DNA from: a bacterium
GTDB taxonomy: Bacteria > Planctomycetota > UBA8108 > UBA1146
DNA length: 43,492 bases
Direction of reading: 5' to 3'
NCBI GenBank assembly: GCA_029976805.1
Contig: JAPOLY010000014.1
Span: 1-43,492 of the forward strand
Under the pieces are notes generated by a model. That model was not told where the DNA came from, did no database searches, and saw only the letters and a program-made list of their open reading frames with translations. Every line of letters starts with the position of its first letter. Position 1 is the stretch's first letter. Below, piece by piece: positions 15,067 to 23,938 of this stretch. The translations under genes and the position numbers were made by a program.

Positions 15067-16197
15067 ATGATGGATCAACCAGCCAACTCCTCACCCAGCA
15101 ACACAGGTGCCCCTCCAGAGGTTTCGCCGGCAGCCGCATGGCTCGATACCGGTTCTGACCACGCTCTTCGTGAGATGCATGCCTACATGCGACTCACTCG
15201 CGAATGGGACCTGCGATACGAAAAGATGTTCAAGACCGGTGCACTCTCCAAGTGGTATTCCTCGGTTGGCAATGAAGCCGCCACGGTTGCCGCAGCAAGT
15301 GCCATCGAAAAAGGGGATGCCCTCGTCAGTCTTCACCGGGATGCAGGAGCGATCCTTCGACATTACGTCGACATCGAAACTCTCATTCCCGAGATCTTCC
15401 CCTCGAACATGAATCTGATTCGCCAGCCTCTGGGTGGAGATTCCCGGGAGCGACTGTTTCGGCTCGCCTGTCAAATGCTCGGCCGCCAACACGGCTACTC
15501 TGCAGGACATGAGCGCTCCTACCATTACAATCACATGGAGCCGGAGCATGGCCTCATCCATATCGGCATGATCAGTCATCTGGGATCGATGATTCCGGTA
15601 GCTGCCGGTGCGGCCTTGTCTTTTCAACAACAGAAAAGTGACCGGGTGGCGATCAACTTCATCGGTGAAGGTGCCACTTCCACCGGTGACTTCCATGAAG
15701 GACTCAATATTGCGTCCGTCTGGAAACTGCCGTTCATTCTGATCATCGAAAATAACCACTGGGCGTTCTCTACCCCCACTTCCCAACAATACGCCTGTGA
15801 CAATCTCGCCAGCCGAGCCATCGGCTATGGAATGGCAGGGGTCGAAGTCGACGGCAATGACCCCATTGCCATGCACCAGGTGATGCAGGAAGCAGTCCAA
15901 CGCGCTCGATCCGGAGAAGGCCCCACTCTTGTGGAGGCACATGTCGGACGACATCGGGGTCACTCCGAGGGAGACGATTCCCTCGATCAGGTGCCAGGGG
16001 ACGAACTCAAGGGATACCTTGAGAACGATCCCATGGATCTGATCGAAACCCGAATGGTGAATGGCGGAATCGTCTCGAGAGCCTGGCTTGAGGAAATTCG
16101 CGAAAAATGCGCAGCCCTCATCATGGAAGTGGTCGACGAAGCCATGTCGATGCCTGAACCGGAACCGAACAGCGATCGGAGCATCCATGCCGAATGA
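15067..16197 (+). CDS. 2-oxoacid dehydrogenase E1 component, alpha subunit
   Basis: 376 aa, thiamine-diphosphate half of a heterotetrameric pyruvate, branched-chain 2-oxoacid or acetoin dehydrogenase E1. The ThDP/Mg motif runs from GEGATSTGDFHEGLN to ENNHWAFS; the first Asp of the usual GDG is Glu (GEG). HRGHSEGDD is the phosphorylation-loop-like region and YHYNHMEPEHGLIHIGMISHLGSMIPVAAGAA the core around the active site. The alpha and beta genes overlap by 11 bp and are clearly co-translated. Neither E2 (lipoyl acyltransferase) nor E3 genes are adjacent, so the substrate cannot be read from context; pyruvate and branched-chain 2-oxoacids are both possible. The ATG pair at 15067/15070 has only a weak ribosome site. 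Confidence 0.9.
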   Translation: MMDQPANSSPSNTGAPPEVSPAAAWLDTGSDHALREMHAYMRLTREWDLRYEKMFKTGALSKWYSSVGNEAATVAAASAIEKGDALVSLHRDAGAILRHYVDIETLIPEIFPSNMNLIRQPLGGDSRERLFRLACQMLGRQHGYSAGHERSYHYNHMEPEHGLIHIGMISHLGSMIPVAAGAALSFQQQKSDRVAINFIGEGATSTGDFHEGLNIASVWKLPFILIIENNHWAFSTPTSQQYACDNLASRAIGYGMAGVEVDGNDPIAMHQVMQEAVQRARSGEGPTLVEAHVGRHRGHSEGDDSLDQVPGDELKGYLENDPMDLIETRMVNGGIVSRAWLEEIREKCAALIMEVVDEAMSMPEPEPNSDRSIHAE

Positions 16198-17185
16198 GAT
16201 GACGGTCGAGGAGAATGTTCTCTACATCGAGGCCCTCTCCCATGCTCTGCGTGATGAGATGCGCCATGACCCTTCTGTCATGTTGATGGGTCAAGATATC
16301 GCCGGACATGGCGGAGCCTTCAAGATTACGAAGGGATTCCTCGACGAGTTTGGTCCCCAGCGCGTTCGTAATACTCCCATTGCGGAGAGCGGGACGATTG
16401 GCATCGCCACCGGTGCAGCGATCCTCGGCCAACGTCCGGTGATCGAAATGCAGTTTGCAGATTTCATCTCCTGTGGCTTCAACCAGTTGGTCAATGTCGC
16501 TGCCAAGATGTACTGGCGCACAGAGTGCGCCGTTCCACTCGTCATACGCATGCCGGGTGGTGGTGGAATGGGTGCGGGTGCATTCCACTCACAGAATGTG
16601 GAATCCTGGTTCCTGCACTCACCCGGGCTCAAGGTTGTGGCACCGGCATTCTCTGATGATGCCTACCGATTGCTCAGGTCCGCCATCAAGGATCCCAACC
16701 CTGTCATCTATTTTGAGCACAAGTTTCTCTATCGACGTGAGCGAACAGATCTCAAAGGAACCGAAATCGGAGACCGTGTGGTTGGCGAGGCCAACGTCCG
16801 TCGCTCTGGCCAGCACTTGACCTCGATTTCATGGGGTTGGATGACCCATCGGGTTCTGGAAGCGGCAGAGATCATGGCTGCCGAAGGAGTCGAGATTGAA
16901 GTCATCGACCTTCCTGTTCTCTCCCCTCTCGATCTCGATCCGATTCTGCAATCCATCGAAAAAACAGAGCATGTGGCCATCACTCATGAAGCCACTCGTA
17001 CTTGTGGATTTGGTGCGGAACTGGCCGCAAGGATCAGTGACGAAGCAATCTGGAATCTGGATGGGCCCGTCACACGGATCACCTATCCCGACAGCCCCTC
17101 CCCCTTCAACAAGAAACTTGAAGCGGATCGGATTCCTTCTGTCGACGTGATCTGCGATGGCTGGCGTCAAGCTTTGCAATCCTGA
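16187..17185 (+). CDS. 2-oxoacid dehydrogenase E1 component, beta subunit
   Basis: 332 aa from ATG 16187, with GGAG five bases upstream, overlapping the alpha-subunit gene by 11 bp. It has transketolase pyrimidine-binding and C-terminal domains: LMGQDIAGHGGAFKITKGFLDEFGPQRVRNTPIAESGTIG at residues 33-72, FADFISCGFNQLVNVAAKMYWR near 98, RMPGGGGMGAGAFHSQNVESWF near 123, and ITHEATRTCGFGAELAARI near 270. The Glu in PIAESG is the residue that activates ThDP. It forms the E1 heterotetramer with the preceding gene product in the cytoplasm. The substrate is unresolved. The gene ends 33 bp from the convergent regulator gene with no clear terminator between. Confidence 0.92.
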   Translation: MPNEMTVEENVLYIEALSHALRDEMRHDPSVMLMGQDIAGHGGAFKITKGFLDEFGPQRVRNTPIAESGTIGIATGAAILGQRPVIEMQFADFISCGFNQLVNVAAKMYWRTECAVPLVIRMPGGGGMGAGAFHSQNVESWFLHSPGLKVVAPAFSDDAYRLLRSAIKDPNPVIYFEHKFLYRRERTDLKGTEIGDRVVGEANVRRSGQHLTSISWGWMTHRVLEAAEIMAAEGVEIEVIDLPVLSPLDLDPILQSIEKTEHVAITHEATRTCGFGAELAARISDEAIWNLDGPVTRITYPDSPSPFNKKLEADRIPSVDVICDGWRQALQS

Positions 17186-17218
17186 GAACAGGCCTGATCA
17201 CAGTCTTCCACCGTTACT

Positions 17219-18727
17219 TCAAGATTCGCCATTCTCTTCCTGAAGAAGGCCATGTTTTTCCAGGCGACGATAAAGAGTACGCCGGGAAATCCCCAGTTTT
17301 TGGCATGCTTCAGTCTTGTTGCCCCCCGTCTCCTCGAGAGCACGAAGAATCAACTCCCTCTCCGCCATCCCCAATAGGTCACCCACGGGTGCCTTGGAAG
17401 TCCGGGGTGCCTTTTCGACATCGAGCACCGTAGCGAGAGTTTCTTCTGAAATTTCCATATCACCCTTGGCGACCATATGTTGAACCAGATGACGGATCTG
17501 CCAGCCGTTCCCGGGCCAGGTCTGGGTCAAAAGCAATGCCTGAATCTCAGGTGAAATGACGGCGCTGCTTTTTTCGGCTTCCAGCAAGTGATCGAGAATC
17601 AACAGGACATCCTCCGGCCGCTCTCTCAAGGGAGGCAGGTGAATCCTGAATCCTGAAAGTCGGTAAATCAGATCATCCCTGATTTGATCCTCAGGAATTT
17701 CGGTGCCCATCGTCGCAATGATGCGAACATCGACTTCCCGATCCACTTCACCCGCCACTCTTCTGTAGCGTCCCGCCTGCAGCACCCTCAAAAGCATCGC
17801 CTGCAAAAAAGCGGGAGACTCTTCGATGGCGTCGAGGAAAAGGGTTCCGCCAGAAGCTAATTCGAGAAGTCCCGATCTCTCCTCAACGGCATCGGTAAAG
17901 GCTCCTTTTTCATGCCCAAACAATTCCACTTCCGCCAATGATTCATTGATGGTTCCGCAGTGCAAGGTAATGAAATCCCCCTCACGCCCACTTTGCTGAT
18001 GAACCATTTGGGCGAGGAGTTCTTTTCCGGTCCCACTCTCTCCTGAAATCAGTATCGGGATGTCTGTGGCCGTGATTTTTCCCAGTTCGCCAACCTCTGA
18101 TATGAGTGCCGGTGAACGGGTCACAAAGGAGCCGAATTGAACCGGGTCCTCTACCGTCAAGTTGCAGGTTTCTGCTGATACGGAATCAGTGTCTTCAACG
18201 ACTTCGTGTTGCTGGGCTGAAACAGGAATCGACAGAGGCAGATTCGCCTCCTGCAATATCAATCGCAAGAGCTCCAAAATCCCCTCTTCGAGAGGTGCCA
18301 GTTCTTCCTTGTGGTCTTCTTGGGCGAATCTCGAATCGAGGTAAACAAAGGTCGTCGACATCGGAGCCCTCAATGGAAAAACACGAATCCAGCGAACCTT
18401 GTTTCCACTCTCCTCTTCAGCCAGAGTTCGGAACCTTCGGTCCTGATGAGTGTTTTCAAAGGTTTTGGCAGAGCCTGATTTGGATGCCATCAGCAGGGCG
18501 TGGTGAGAGATATTTCCCGCAGCATTGGCGACCAGTGCTCCGCCGGAACTCTGGGAACACCATACCTGGTATTCCTGTGACTCGGTCAGGGTCAGAAGAA
18601 AGGCACGCTCTGCTGACAGCCCCGATTTAAAGAGCGTCAGCAACTTCCCCAACAATTGCGTTCTGTATCTTTTGTGGTCACCCAGTCGGGATAAAAGGTT
18701 CAGGATTTCGAGGAGATCCTCATTCAT
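17219..18727 (-). CDS. Sigma-54-type Fis-family regulator with degenerate AAA+ motifs
   Basis: 502 aa from ATG 18727; a TTG at 18745 would add six residues. Residues about 10-165 form a GAF-like sensor, 200-420 an AAA+ domain, and the end (GNKTEACQKLGISRRTLYRRLEKHG) a Fis helix-turn-helix. Walker A GESGTGKE is intact at 229-236. The sigma-54 contact loop reads GAFTDA (275-280) rather than GAFTGA. The Walker B segment TLFLDAIEES has Ala300 where the catalytic Glu of LFLDE should be, and the sensor I Asn is missing (IIATMGTEI). ATP hydrolysis and open-complex formation are therefore doubtful, and it may act as a DNA-binding switch instead. It is last in a ugd-uxs-nadK transcript, 33-50 bp after nadK. 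Confidence 0.88.
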   Translation of the reverse strand: MNEDLLEILNLLSRLGDHKRYRTQLLGKLLTLFKSGLSAERAFLLTLTESQEYQVWCSQSSGGALVANAAGNISHHALLMASKSGSAKTFENTHQDRRFRTLAEEESGNKVRWIRVFPLRAPMSTTFVYLDSRFAQEDHKEELAPLEEGILELLRLILQEANLPLSIPVSAQQHEVVEDTDSVSAETCNLTVEDPVQFGSFVTRSPALISEVGELGKITATDIPILISGESGTGKELLAQMVHQQSGREGDFITLHCGTINESLAEVELFGHEKGAFTDAVEERSGLLELASGGTLFLDAIEESPAFLQAMLLRVLQAGRYRRVAGEVDREVDVRIIATMGTEIPEDQIRDDLIYRLSGFRIHLPPLRERPEDVLLILDHLLEAEKSSAVISPEIQALLLTQTWPGNGWQIRHLVQHMVAKGDMEISEETLATVLDVEKAPRTSKAPVGDLLGMAERELILRALEETGGNKTEACQKLGISRRTLYRRLEKHGLLQEENGES

Positions 18728-18778
18728 GATTTCCCACCCGACCAACGGCGATTGCGAATCTGGACTTCAAAAGTTCCC

Positions 18779-19639
18779 TCAATCGTCACGATCCGTTTCG
18801 CCGATGATTCGGGATACAAGGCCTTTGACGTACTGATAGCCCTCAAGCCTCAATAACCTGACGAAATCGCCCCGAGCTCTGATCCCCAACTCCTGAATAT
18901 CCATATGTGTCTCACCGTCCACCACTACACGAATCGGACGCTTTTCGAGCCCTTTACCCACCAGACGTATCTCCGTCTGCAATGGCAACACCACTGGAAA
19001 TTGAAGAGAGTGGAATTGAACAGGTCGGTGAGCATTGAGAGGGGTCATCAGAATTCCGAAAACTTCCGGATGAATCACCGGCCCCCCCGCGGCGAGTGAA
19101 TACGCCGTAGAACCTGCGGGGGTCGCAACGACCATTCCATCCCCGGAATAATCATTGAGACGCACCTTGTCGATAAAGACATCCAGGTGAACCGTCTGAC
19201 CGGAAGCTCTCTCCAGAACGATGTCATTGACCCCTGAAGCACTGCCAGACTCTCCAGTCGTGGTCACCCACTGGGCTTCGAGAACCGGCAATCTTTGCTC
19301 CACACATTTCCCCTGAAGAATCTGCTCAACCAACTCGGAAGGATCCCTGGCCGGATTCATGAGGAACCCCACCCTTCCAAAGTTGATTCCGTAAACAGGA
19401 ATCGGATTGGTTCCGAGAGCTCTCAACAAAGACATCAATGCGCCATCGCCACCCGCGAGGATGATGAGGTCGATGCCGTCAAGTTCAGGAAGAACCGGTT
19501 TGTCCACTCGAAGCTGAATCGGATGGAGTTCAGACCGGACTCCCCTCTCTGAAAAAACGGGAATCAGTGTTTTCAGGTAATCCAGCCCAGGGCTGTTTCC
19601 TGCATCGCCAAGAATAAGAACATTTTGGCAGCTATCCAA
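18779..19639 (-). CDS. nadK: NAD kinase
   Basis: Phosphorylates NAD to NADP in the cytoplasm. 286 aa, normal for bacterial NAD kinases. All key motifs are visible: GGDG at residues 63-66 (catalytic Asp65), GINFGRVGFL, the VNDIVLER loop (Asp where most members have NE), and GDGMVVATPAGSTAYSLAAGGP (about 168-189). The start lies 10 bp after the uxs stop on the same strand, so it belongs to the ugd-uxs-nadK unit. A link is plausible, because Ugd uses NAD and changes the NADH balance, but the order may simply be chance. Confidence 0.95.
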   Translation of the reverse strand: MDSCQNVLILGDAGNSPGLDYLKTLIPVFSERGVRSELHPIQLRVDKPVLPELDGIDLIILAGGDGALMSLLRALGTNPIPVYGINFGRVGFLMNPARDPSELVEQILQGKCVEQRLPVLEAQWVTTTGESGSASGVNDIVLERASGQTVHLDVFIDKVRLNDYSGDGMVVATPAGSTAYSLAAGGPVIHPEVFGILMTPLNAHRPVQFHSLQFPVVLPLQTEIRLVGKGLEKRPIRVVVDGETHMDIQELGIRARGDFVRLLRLEGYQYVKGLVSRIIGETDRDD

Positions 19640-19649
19640 AGCTGGCCTT

Positions 19650-20630
19650 TCAATCAGATTCGCGAACCGTTGTTGAGTCGTTTCCGGTTTCCCTGATTTT
19701 CTGCTTGAAGTAGGGCACGGTCAATCTGAGACCTTCCTCCAAAGTCACCTTCGGCTCCCACTCCAATATATCCCGTGCTCTTGAAATGTCGGGCTGGCGA
19801 ACTCGCGGGTCATCTTCAGGGAGGGTTTCGTGCACCAGATCACTGTCAGACTCCGTGGCTTCGAGCACTTTACGAGCGAAGTCGATAATCGGGATTTCAG
19901 TGGGATTCCCAAGATTGACCGGTTGGTGGGTTCCCGAGTGAAGCAGTTTCCAGATCCCCTCGACGAGATCGGAAACGTGACAAAATGAGCGGGTCTGCGA
20001 TCCGTCTCCATAGATGGTGAGGGGTTCCCCGCGAATCGCCTGGCAGACGAAATTGGGCAGAGCCCGACCGTCATTAAGGCGCATTCTTGAGCCATAGGTA
20101 TTGAAGATACGAACAATTCGCGTATCGACCCCGTGCGCACGGTGATAGGCGAGCGTCATCGCTTCGGCAAACCTCTTGGCCTCATCATATACTCCCCGAA
20201 CTCCGATCGGATTCACATTACCCCAGTAGCTCTCAGGTTGGGGATGAATCAGGGGATCGCCGTAAACTTCAGAGGTGCTGGCCAGAAGAAATTTTGCTCC
20301 ACTGCTTCTCGCCAATCCCAGTGCTTTGTGAGTTCCCAGCGAACCGACCTTGAGAGTCTGGATGGGGTAAAGTTGATAATCGATGGGACTCGCAGGAGAA
20401 GCAAAGTGAAGTATCGCATCAAGGCTTCCAGAGTGATGAATGTATTCAGTCACATCCTGTTCGATAAATTGGAAACCCTGTTTACCGAAGAGGTGCTCGA
20501 TATTTTCAAGATTTCCGGTGATGAGATTATCCATGACAACGACTTCCCAGTCGCGATCCATGAACAACTCAGCAAGGTATGATCCAATGAAGCCGGCGCC
20601 GCCGGTGATCAAAACCCTACTTTTTGGCAT
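19650..20630 (-). CDS. uxs: UDP-glucuronate decarboxylase (UDP-xylose synthase)
   Basis: Converts UDP-glucuronate to UDP-xylose with bound NAD. 326 aa from ATG 20630, which overlaps the ugd stop by 14 bp and has GAGGGGAAG about 7-10 nt upstream. Extended SDR with GGAGFIG (10-16), S118/T119, Y148 and K152 in [12 protein letters not shown], and [40 protein letters not shown], diagnostic of the UXS/ArnA-C group. Upstream ugd supplies its substrate, so together they make UDP-xylose (or feed pentose into surface glycans). No glycosyltransferase is next to them. Confidence 0.93.
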   Translation of the reverse strand: MPKSRVLITGGAGFIGSYLAELFMDRDWEVVVMDNLITGNLENIEHLFGKQGFQFIEQDVTEYIHHSGSLDAILHFASPASPIDYQLYPIQTLKVGSLGTHKALGLARSSGAKFLLASTSEVYGDPLIHPQPESYWGNVNPIGVRGVYDEAKRFAEAMTLAYHRAHGVDTRIVRIFNTYGSRMRLNDGRALPNFVCQAIRGEPLTIYGDGSQTRSFCHVSDLVEGIWKLLHSGTHQPVNLGNPTEIPIIDFARKVLEATESDSDLVHETLPEDDPRVRQPDISRARDILEWEPKVTLEEGLRLTVPYFKQKIRETGNDSTTVRESD

Positions 20631-21939
20631 CGCTGCTTCCCCTCGTTCCGATACCAAAGTATTCAAAGTTGTGCTTCGAAGCCAACTTCATATCCCAGAT
20701 GTTGCGGCCATCGAAGATCACCGGTTCCTTGAGCAAGGATCTCAGACGTTCGAAGTCCGGCCCCCGATATTCATTCCACTCGGTAATCAAAAGCAGTGCA
20801 GAAGCGCCTTCTGCAGCCAGGTAAGGGTCATCGCAGTATTCGATGCTGTCTCCGATGGCTTCTCTCCCCGTATGCAATGCCTCAGGGTCATGGGCGCAGA
20901 CCTTGGCCCCCCGTTTGACCAGCTCTTCAGCAATAACAATAGATGGAGCTTCACGCATATCGTCAGTCTTGGGTTTGAAGGCAAGTCCCCAAAAAGCAAA
21001 CTTGTGACCACTCAAATCCTCTCCGAATCGTGCGACCACTTTTTCGGAAAGAACACGCTTCTGCGAATCATTGACGGAGTCCACCGCTGCCAGAATCTCC
21101 AGATGGACCCCGTTTTCCTGGCCGAGATGGGACAGGGCACGAATGTCCTTCGGAAAGCAAGAACCTCCATAACCCACACCAGGAAACAGGAAGTGTGGAC
21201 CAATTCTTTGATCAGCTCCCATTCCCTGACGAACTTTGGAAATATCTGCACCGACCTTCTCGCTTAATCGAGACAGCTCATTCATGAATGAAATCTTGGT
21301 CGCCAACATTGCATTCGACGCATACTTGGTCAGTTCTGCTGAAGGAGGATCCATCACCATGAGTGGTTTACCCGTGCGAACAAACGGTGAATAGAGTTCC
21401 TTCATCGTCCGGGCGACTTCATCAGAAGAAGTTCCAATAACCACCCGGTCCGGCTTCATGAAGTCATCGATGGCCGCTCCCTCTTTGAGGAATTCCGGGT
21501 TTGAAACCACCTCGACTGGGTGACTGGTTTTCCCCTGAATAATCCCTGTGACGAGCTCTGCTGTTCCAACAGGCACCGTTGATTTATTGACAACAATCTG
21601 TGGCCCGGTCATCGCTTCGGCGATTTCGCCTGCCACCACTCTGACAGCGGTCAGGTCACAGGATCCATCATCTGCTTGTGGGGTCCCCACCGCGATGAAG
21701 GTAATCGTTGAAGTCGCAACTGCACTTTTCAGATCTGTTGTAAAGGAGAGCCTCTGACCCTTGACGTTACGATCCACCAACTCTTCAAGTCCGGGTTCAT
21801 AAATCGGGATCTTTCCCGATTCCAGTTGCTCGATTTTGTGGGCATCGTTGTCAACACAGATCACCTGATTACCACTTTCGGCAAGACAGGTTCCTGTGAC
21901 CAATCCGACATATCCGGTTCCCACTACTGTGATTTTCAT
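20617..21939 (-). CDS. ugd: UDP-glucose 6-dehydrogenase
   Basis: Oxidises UDP-glucose to UDP-glucuronate with two NAD. 440 aa, typical length. N-terminal Rossmann motif [12 protein letters not shown] (5-16), catalytic Cys261 in [12 protein letters not shown], catalytic Lys region in [21 protein letters not shown] (Lys205, Asn209), and C-terminal [17 protein letters not shown]. First gene of the four-gene minus-strand unit ugd-uxs-nadK-regulator, and divergent from the DEAD-box helicase with 186 bp between their starts. Its product is used by the overlapping uxs gene. Confidence 0.96.
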   Translation of the reverse strand: MKITVVGTGYVGLVTGTCLAESGNQVICVDNDAHKIEQLESGKIPIYEPGLEELVDRNVKGQRLSFTTDLKSAVATSTITFIAVGTPQADDGSCDLTAVRVVAGEIAEAMTGPQIVVNKSTVPVGTAELVTGIIQGKTSHPVEVVSNPEFLKEGAAIDDFMKPDRVVIGTSSDEVARTMKELYSPFVRTGKPLMVMDPPSAELTKYASNAMLATKISFMNELSRLSEKVGADISKVRQGMGADQRIGPHFLFPGVGYGGSCFPKDIRALSHLGQENGVHLEILAAVDSVNDSQKRVLSEKVVARFGEDLSGHKFAFWGLAFKPKTDDMREAPSIVIAEELVKRGAKVCAHDPEALHTGREAIGDSIEYCDDPYLAAEGASALLLITEWNEYRGPDFERLRSLLKEPVIFDGRNIWDMKLASKHNFEYFGIGTRGSSDAKK

Positions 21940-22108
21940 CGACGGTCCGTCCTTGTTCAGTTTGAGCCCTCAATCAACTGGCTGGCGATTGGTGGGTTCA
22001 AAAGGATTCAATCAGGGGAAATCAGGGTCATTTTTAGCATATCGAGACCACACTTGCCCCCAGACAAACAAATGAATTGCCAAGGTCCGATGGGTTTTAT
22101 TCTTTCTC

Positions 22109-22125
22109 GCCCTTACAATAAGGGC
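22109..22125 (+). promoter_or_regulatory. Leader hairpin abutting the helicase start codon
   Basis: GCCCTT (22109-22114), loop ACAAT, AAGGGC (22120-22125), then ATG at 22126. The only SD-like bases (AAGGG) lie in the right arm and end one base from the ATG, too close for a normal ribosome site. The stem could restrict initiation until it is melted. Confidence 0.5.
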
Positions 22126-23553
22126 ATGAATGAAGATGATTTCCTTTCCGGCCTGGATGAGCCTGATTCCGATTCGCAGGATAATCCTGCTGAAAACCCC
22201 AATGAGCCGGAGAGTGAGAAGGTCCGCTTCAGCGACCTCCCCCTCCCTGCGGAAATCCGTGATCGCCTGATCGAGAAGGGGTTTGTCTATCCGACTCCTA
22301 TTCAGGAACTGTCGATTCCGGTTGCCCTGGAGGGCAAGGACCTGATCGGCAAAGCGGAAACCGGCACCGGAAAAACGCTCGCTTTCACCGCACCCATCAT
22401 GGGAAAGCTCGATCCGGAACGCGTGGGAATTCAGGCCCTGGTTCTCTGCCCCACCCGTGAGTTGGCCCAACAGGTCGAAGAAGTGGCATCACTTCTCGGA
22501 GAAGCGGTGGGGATTCGCGTCGCGCTGGTCGTGGGTGGAATTCATGCTGCCCAGCAATTGATACAACTGCGCCGAGGAGCCCAAATGGTGGTTGGCACCC
22601 CTGGCAGGGTTCTCGACTTTCTCAAAAGTGGGAAGATCCGTCTCGGTTGGGTCGAGCACGTGGTTCTCGATGAGGCGGATCGAATGCTCGACATGGGTTT
22701 CATCGATGACGTGTCGAATATCCTTGAGCACACTCCCCCTGAGCGACAGACCTGCCTCTTCAGTGCCACACTTCCACCCAAGATCAAATCGCTGACACGC
22801 CGCTTCATGAAGAATCCGGAAACGATTTCGACGATCTCGGAGATGGCCACCAATCCTGAAATCGACCAGAAGTTCATTCGCTGTCAGGACCACGCCAAGA
22901 AATATTGGGTTCATCAACTTCTCGAAGCTCATCCCGGTGAAACCTGCATCATCTTCTGTAACACCCGAAGATCTGTCATCGAGTTGGATCGGGACCTCTG
23001 GGGTCGCGGTTACCCCGCAGGATCCCTGCATGGCGACCATGATCAGGAGCGCCGATTCAAGGTGCTGGAAGGCTTCAGGGATCGAAAGATTACGACACTG
23101 GTCGCTACTGACGTGGCTGCTCGTGGACTCGACGTGGAAGCGGTCGCCCGAGTCGTCAACTACGACGTGCCCGATGAGGTTGAGACTTATGTCCACCGCA
23201 TCGGCAGAACCGGAAGAGCGGGAGCATTAGGCGAGTCATACAGTCTCATCGATCCGGCAGACAAACTTTCCTGGAATCGCATCGTCTCTGAAACCGGTTT
23301 TGACATCACAGAAGAAGAGTGGACTCCGCCAAAAGGGATTCGTCCGGATCCCCGACAGCGACGAAGAAGTGGTCCACCCTCCCGAGGACGTCACGGTGGC
23401 CCAAGAAGTGGTGGCCCAAGAAGCGGTGGTTCACGAGGCGGAGGGTCGAGAGGTTCAGGACCCCGAAGCGGTGGCTCCCGATCCGGCGGTGGCGGAAATC
23501 GCTCCAAAGGTGGCGGCGGTAACAGAAATCGTCGAAGCAGACCCGAACGCTAA
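22126..23553 (+). CDS. DEAD-box ATP-dependent RNA helicase with RGG/GS-rich tail
   Basis: 475 aa from ATG 22126. An acidic N-terminal 30 residues precedes the full helicase core: Q motif (F35 to Q60), AETGTGKT at 77-84, PTRELAQ near 109, GTPGR near 157, DEAD at 182-185, SAT at 213-215, and ARGLD and HRIGRTGR in domain 2. Residues about 405-475 are a basic low-complexity tail of GGPRSGG and GGSRSGGGG units, an RNA-binding extension common in RhlE/DeaD-type cold-shock helicases. Unwinds RNA in ribosome assembly or mRNA decay. The 5' leader hairpin directly before ATG suggests translational control. The start could lie upstream in frame (ATG 22090), but the sequence there does not look coding. 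Confidence 0.93.
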   Translation: MNEDDFLSGLDEPDSDSQDNPAENPNEPESEKVRFSDLPLPAEIRDRLIEKGFVYPTPIQELSIPVALEGKDLIGKAETGTGKTLAFTAPIMGKLDPERVGIQALVLCPTRELAQQVEEVASLLGEAVGIRVALVVGGIHAAQQLIQLRRGAQMVVGTPGRVLDFLKSGKIRLGWVEHVVLDEADRMLDMGFIDDVSNILEHTPPERQTCLFSATLPPKIKSLTRRFMKNPETISTISEMATNPEIDQKFIRCQDHAKKYWVHQLLEAHPGETCIIFCNTRRSVIELDRDLWGRGYPAGSLHGDHDQERRFKVLEGFRDRKITTLVATDVAARGLDVEAVARVVNYDVPDEVETYVHRIGRTGRAGALGESYSLIDPADKLSWNRIVSETGFDITEEEWTPPKGIRPDPRQRRRSGPPSRGRHGGPRSGGPRSGGSRGGGSRGSGPRSGGSRSGGGGNRSKGGGGNRNRRSRPER

Positions 23554-23580
23554 AAGTCATCTGAACAGTAGGGAGACTCG

Positions 23581-23844
23581 ATGGTGTCAAAGCTGTTTTT
23601 GTGGGTCTGGATTTTCATCCAGCCGCTGGTCATCTCCATCATGACCGTCTCTCTCGTCGCTCTGATTCTCCGTTTCGCTTATCCCCCAGAGGGCGGTGCA
23701 CCTGAAGGCTTCGCTCCCCCCGACAATATCTATGAAATCCTCGCATTTCTGGGTGGGGGATTACTCTTCGGCCTTGTCTTGGGAATCTTCATGTCCAAAC
23801 GAATCTACGACGAGTACCTGTCCACCAATCCCACTCAGGATTGA
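23581..23844 (+). CDS. Small two-helix membrane protein of unknown function
   Basis: 87 aa with two predicted membrane helices (about residues 5-31 and 52-72) joined by a Pro/Gly-rich loop (YPPEGGAPEGFAPPDN). GGGAG lies five bases before the ATG, an excellent ribosome site. It follows the helicase gene by 27 bp and shares the bidirectional terminator at 23868-23908, so the two are probably one transcript. No named family recognised. Confidence 0.7.
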   Translation: MVSKLFLWVWIFIQPLVISIMTVSLVALILRFAYPPEGGAPEGFAPPDNIYEILAFLGGGLLFGLVLGIFMSKRIYDEYLSTNPTQD

Positions 23845-23867
23845 TCTCCAAACAACCTCGATCAGTC

Positions 23868-23908
23868 AAAAAAAGGCCCCGCGGAGTGAACTCCACGGGG
23901 CCTCTTTC
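23868..23908. terminator. Strong bidirectional intrinsic terminator between the helicase unit and groEL
   Basis: A 13-bp stem with one mismatch (AGGCCCCGCGGAG at 23874-23886 with CTCCACGGGGCCT at 23891-23903, loop TGAA). On the plus strand it is followed by TCTTTC. On the minus strand it is followed by seven T's (complement of the A-run at 23868-23874). It terminates groESL best and the plus-strand unit less sharply. Confidence 0.9.
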
Positions 23909-23938
23909 ATTGGCAAACGTTTCGAGTGAAACGGTCGG

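Noticed and set aside
15091-16188. 365-codon frame antisense to the E1 alpha gene
   Set aside because: Shadow of a clearly coding gene; composition is rich in Arg/His/Gly without domains.
23390-23535. Tandem DNA repeat in the helicase gene
   Set aside because: It encodes the Gly/Ser/Arg tail of the protein, a normal feature of this family, and units are not exact at DNA level.
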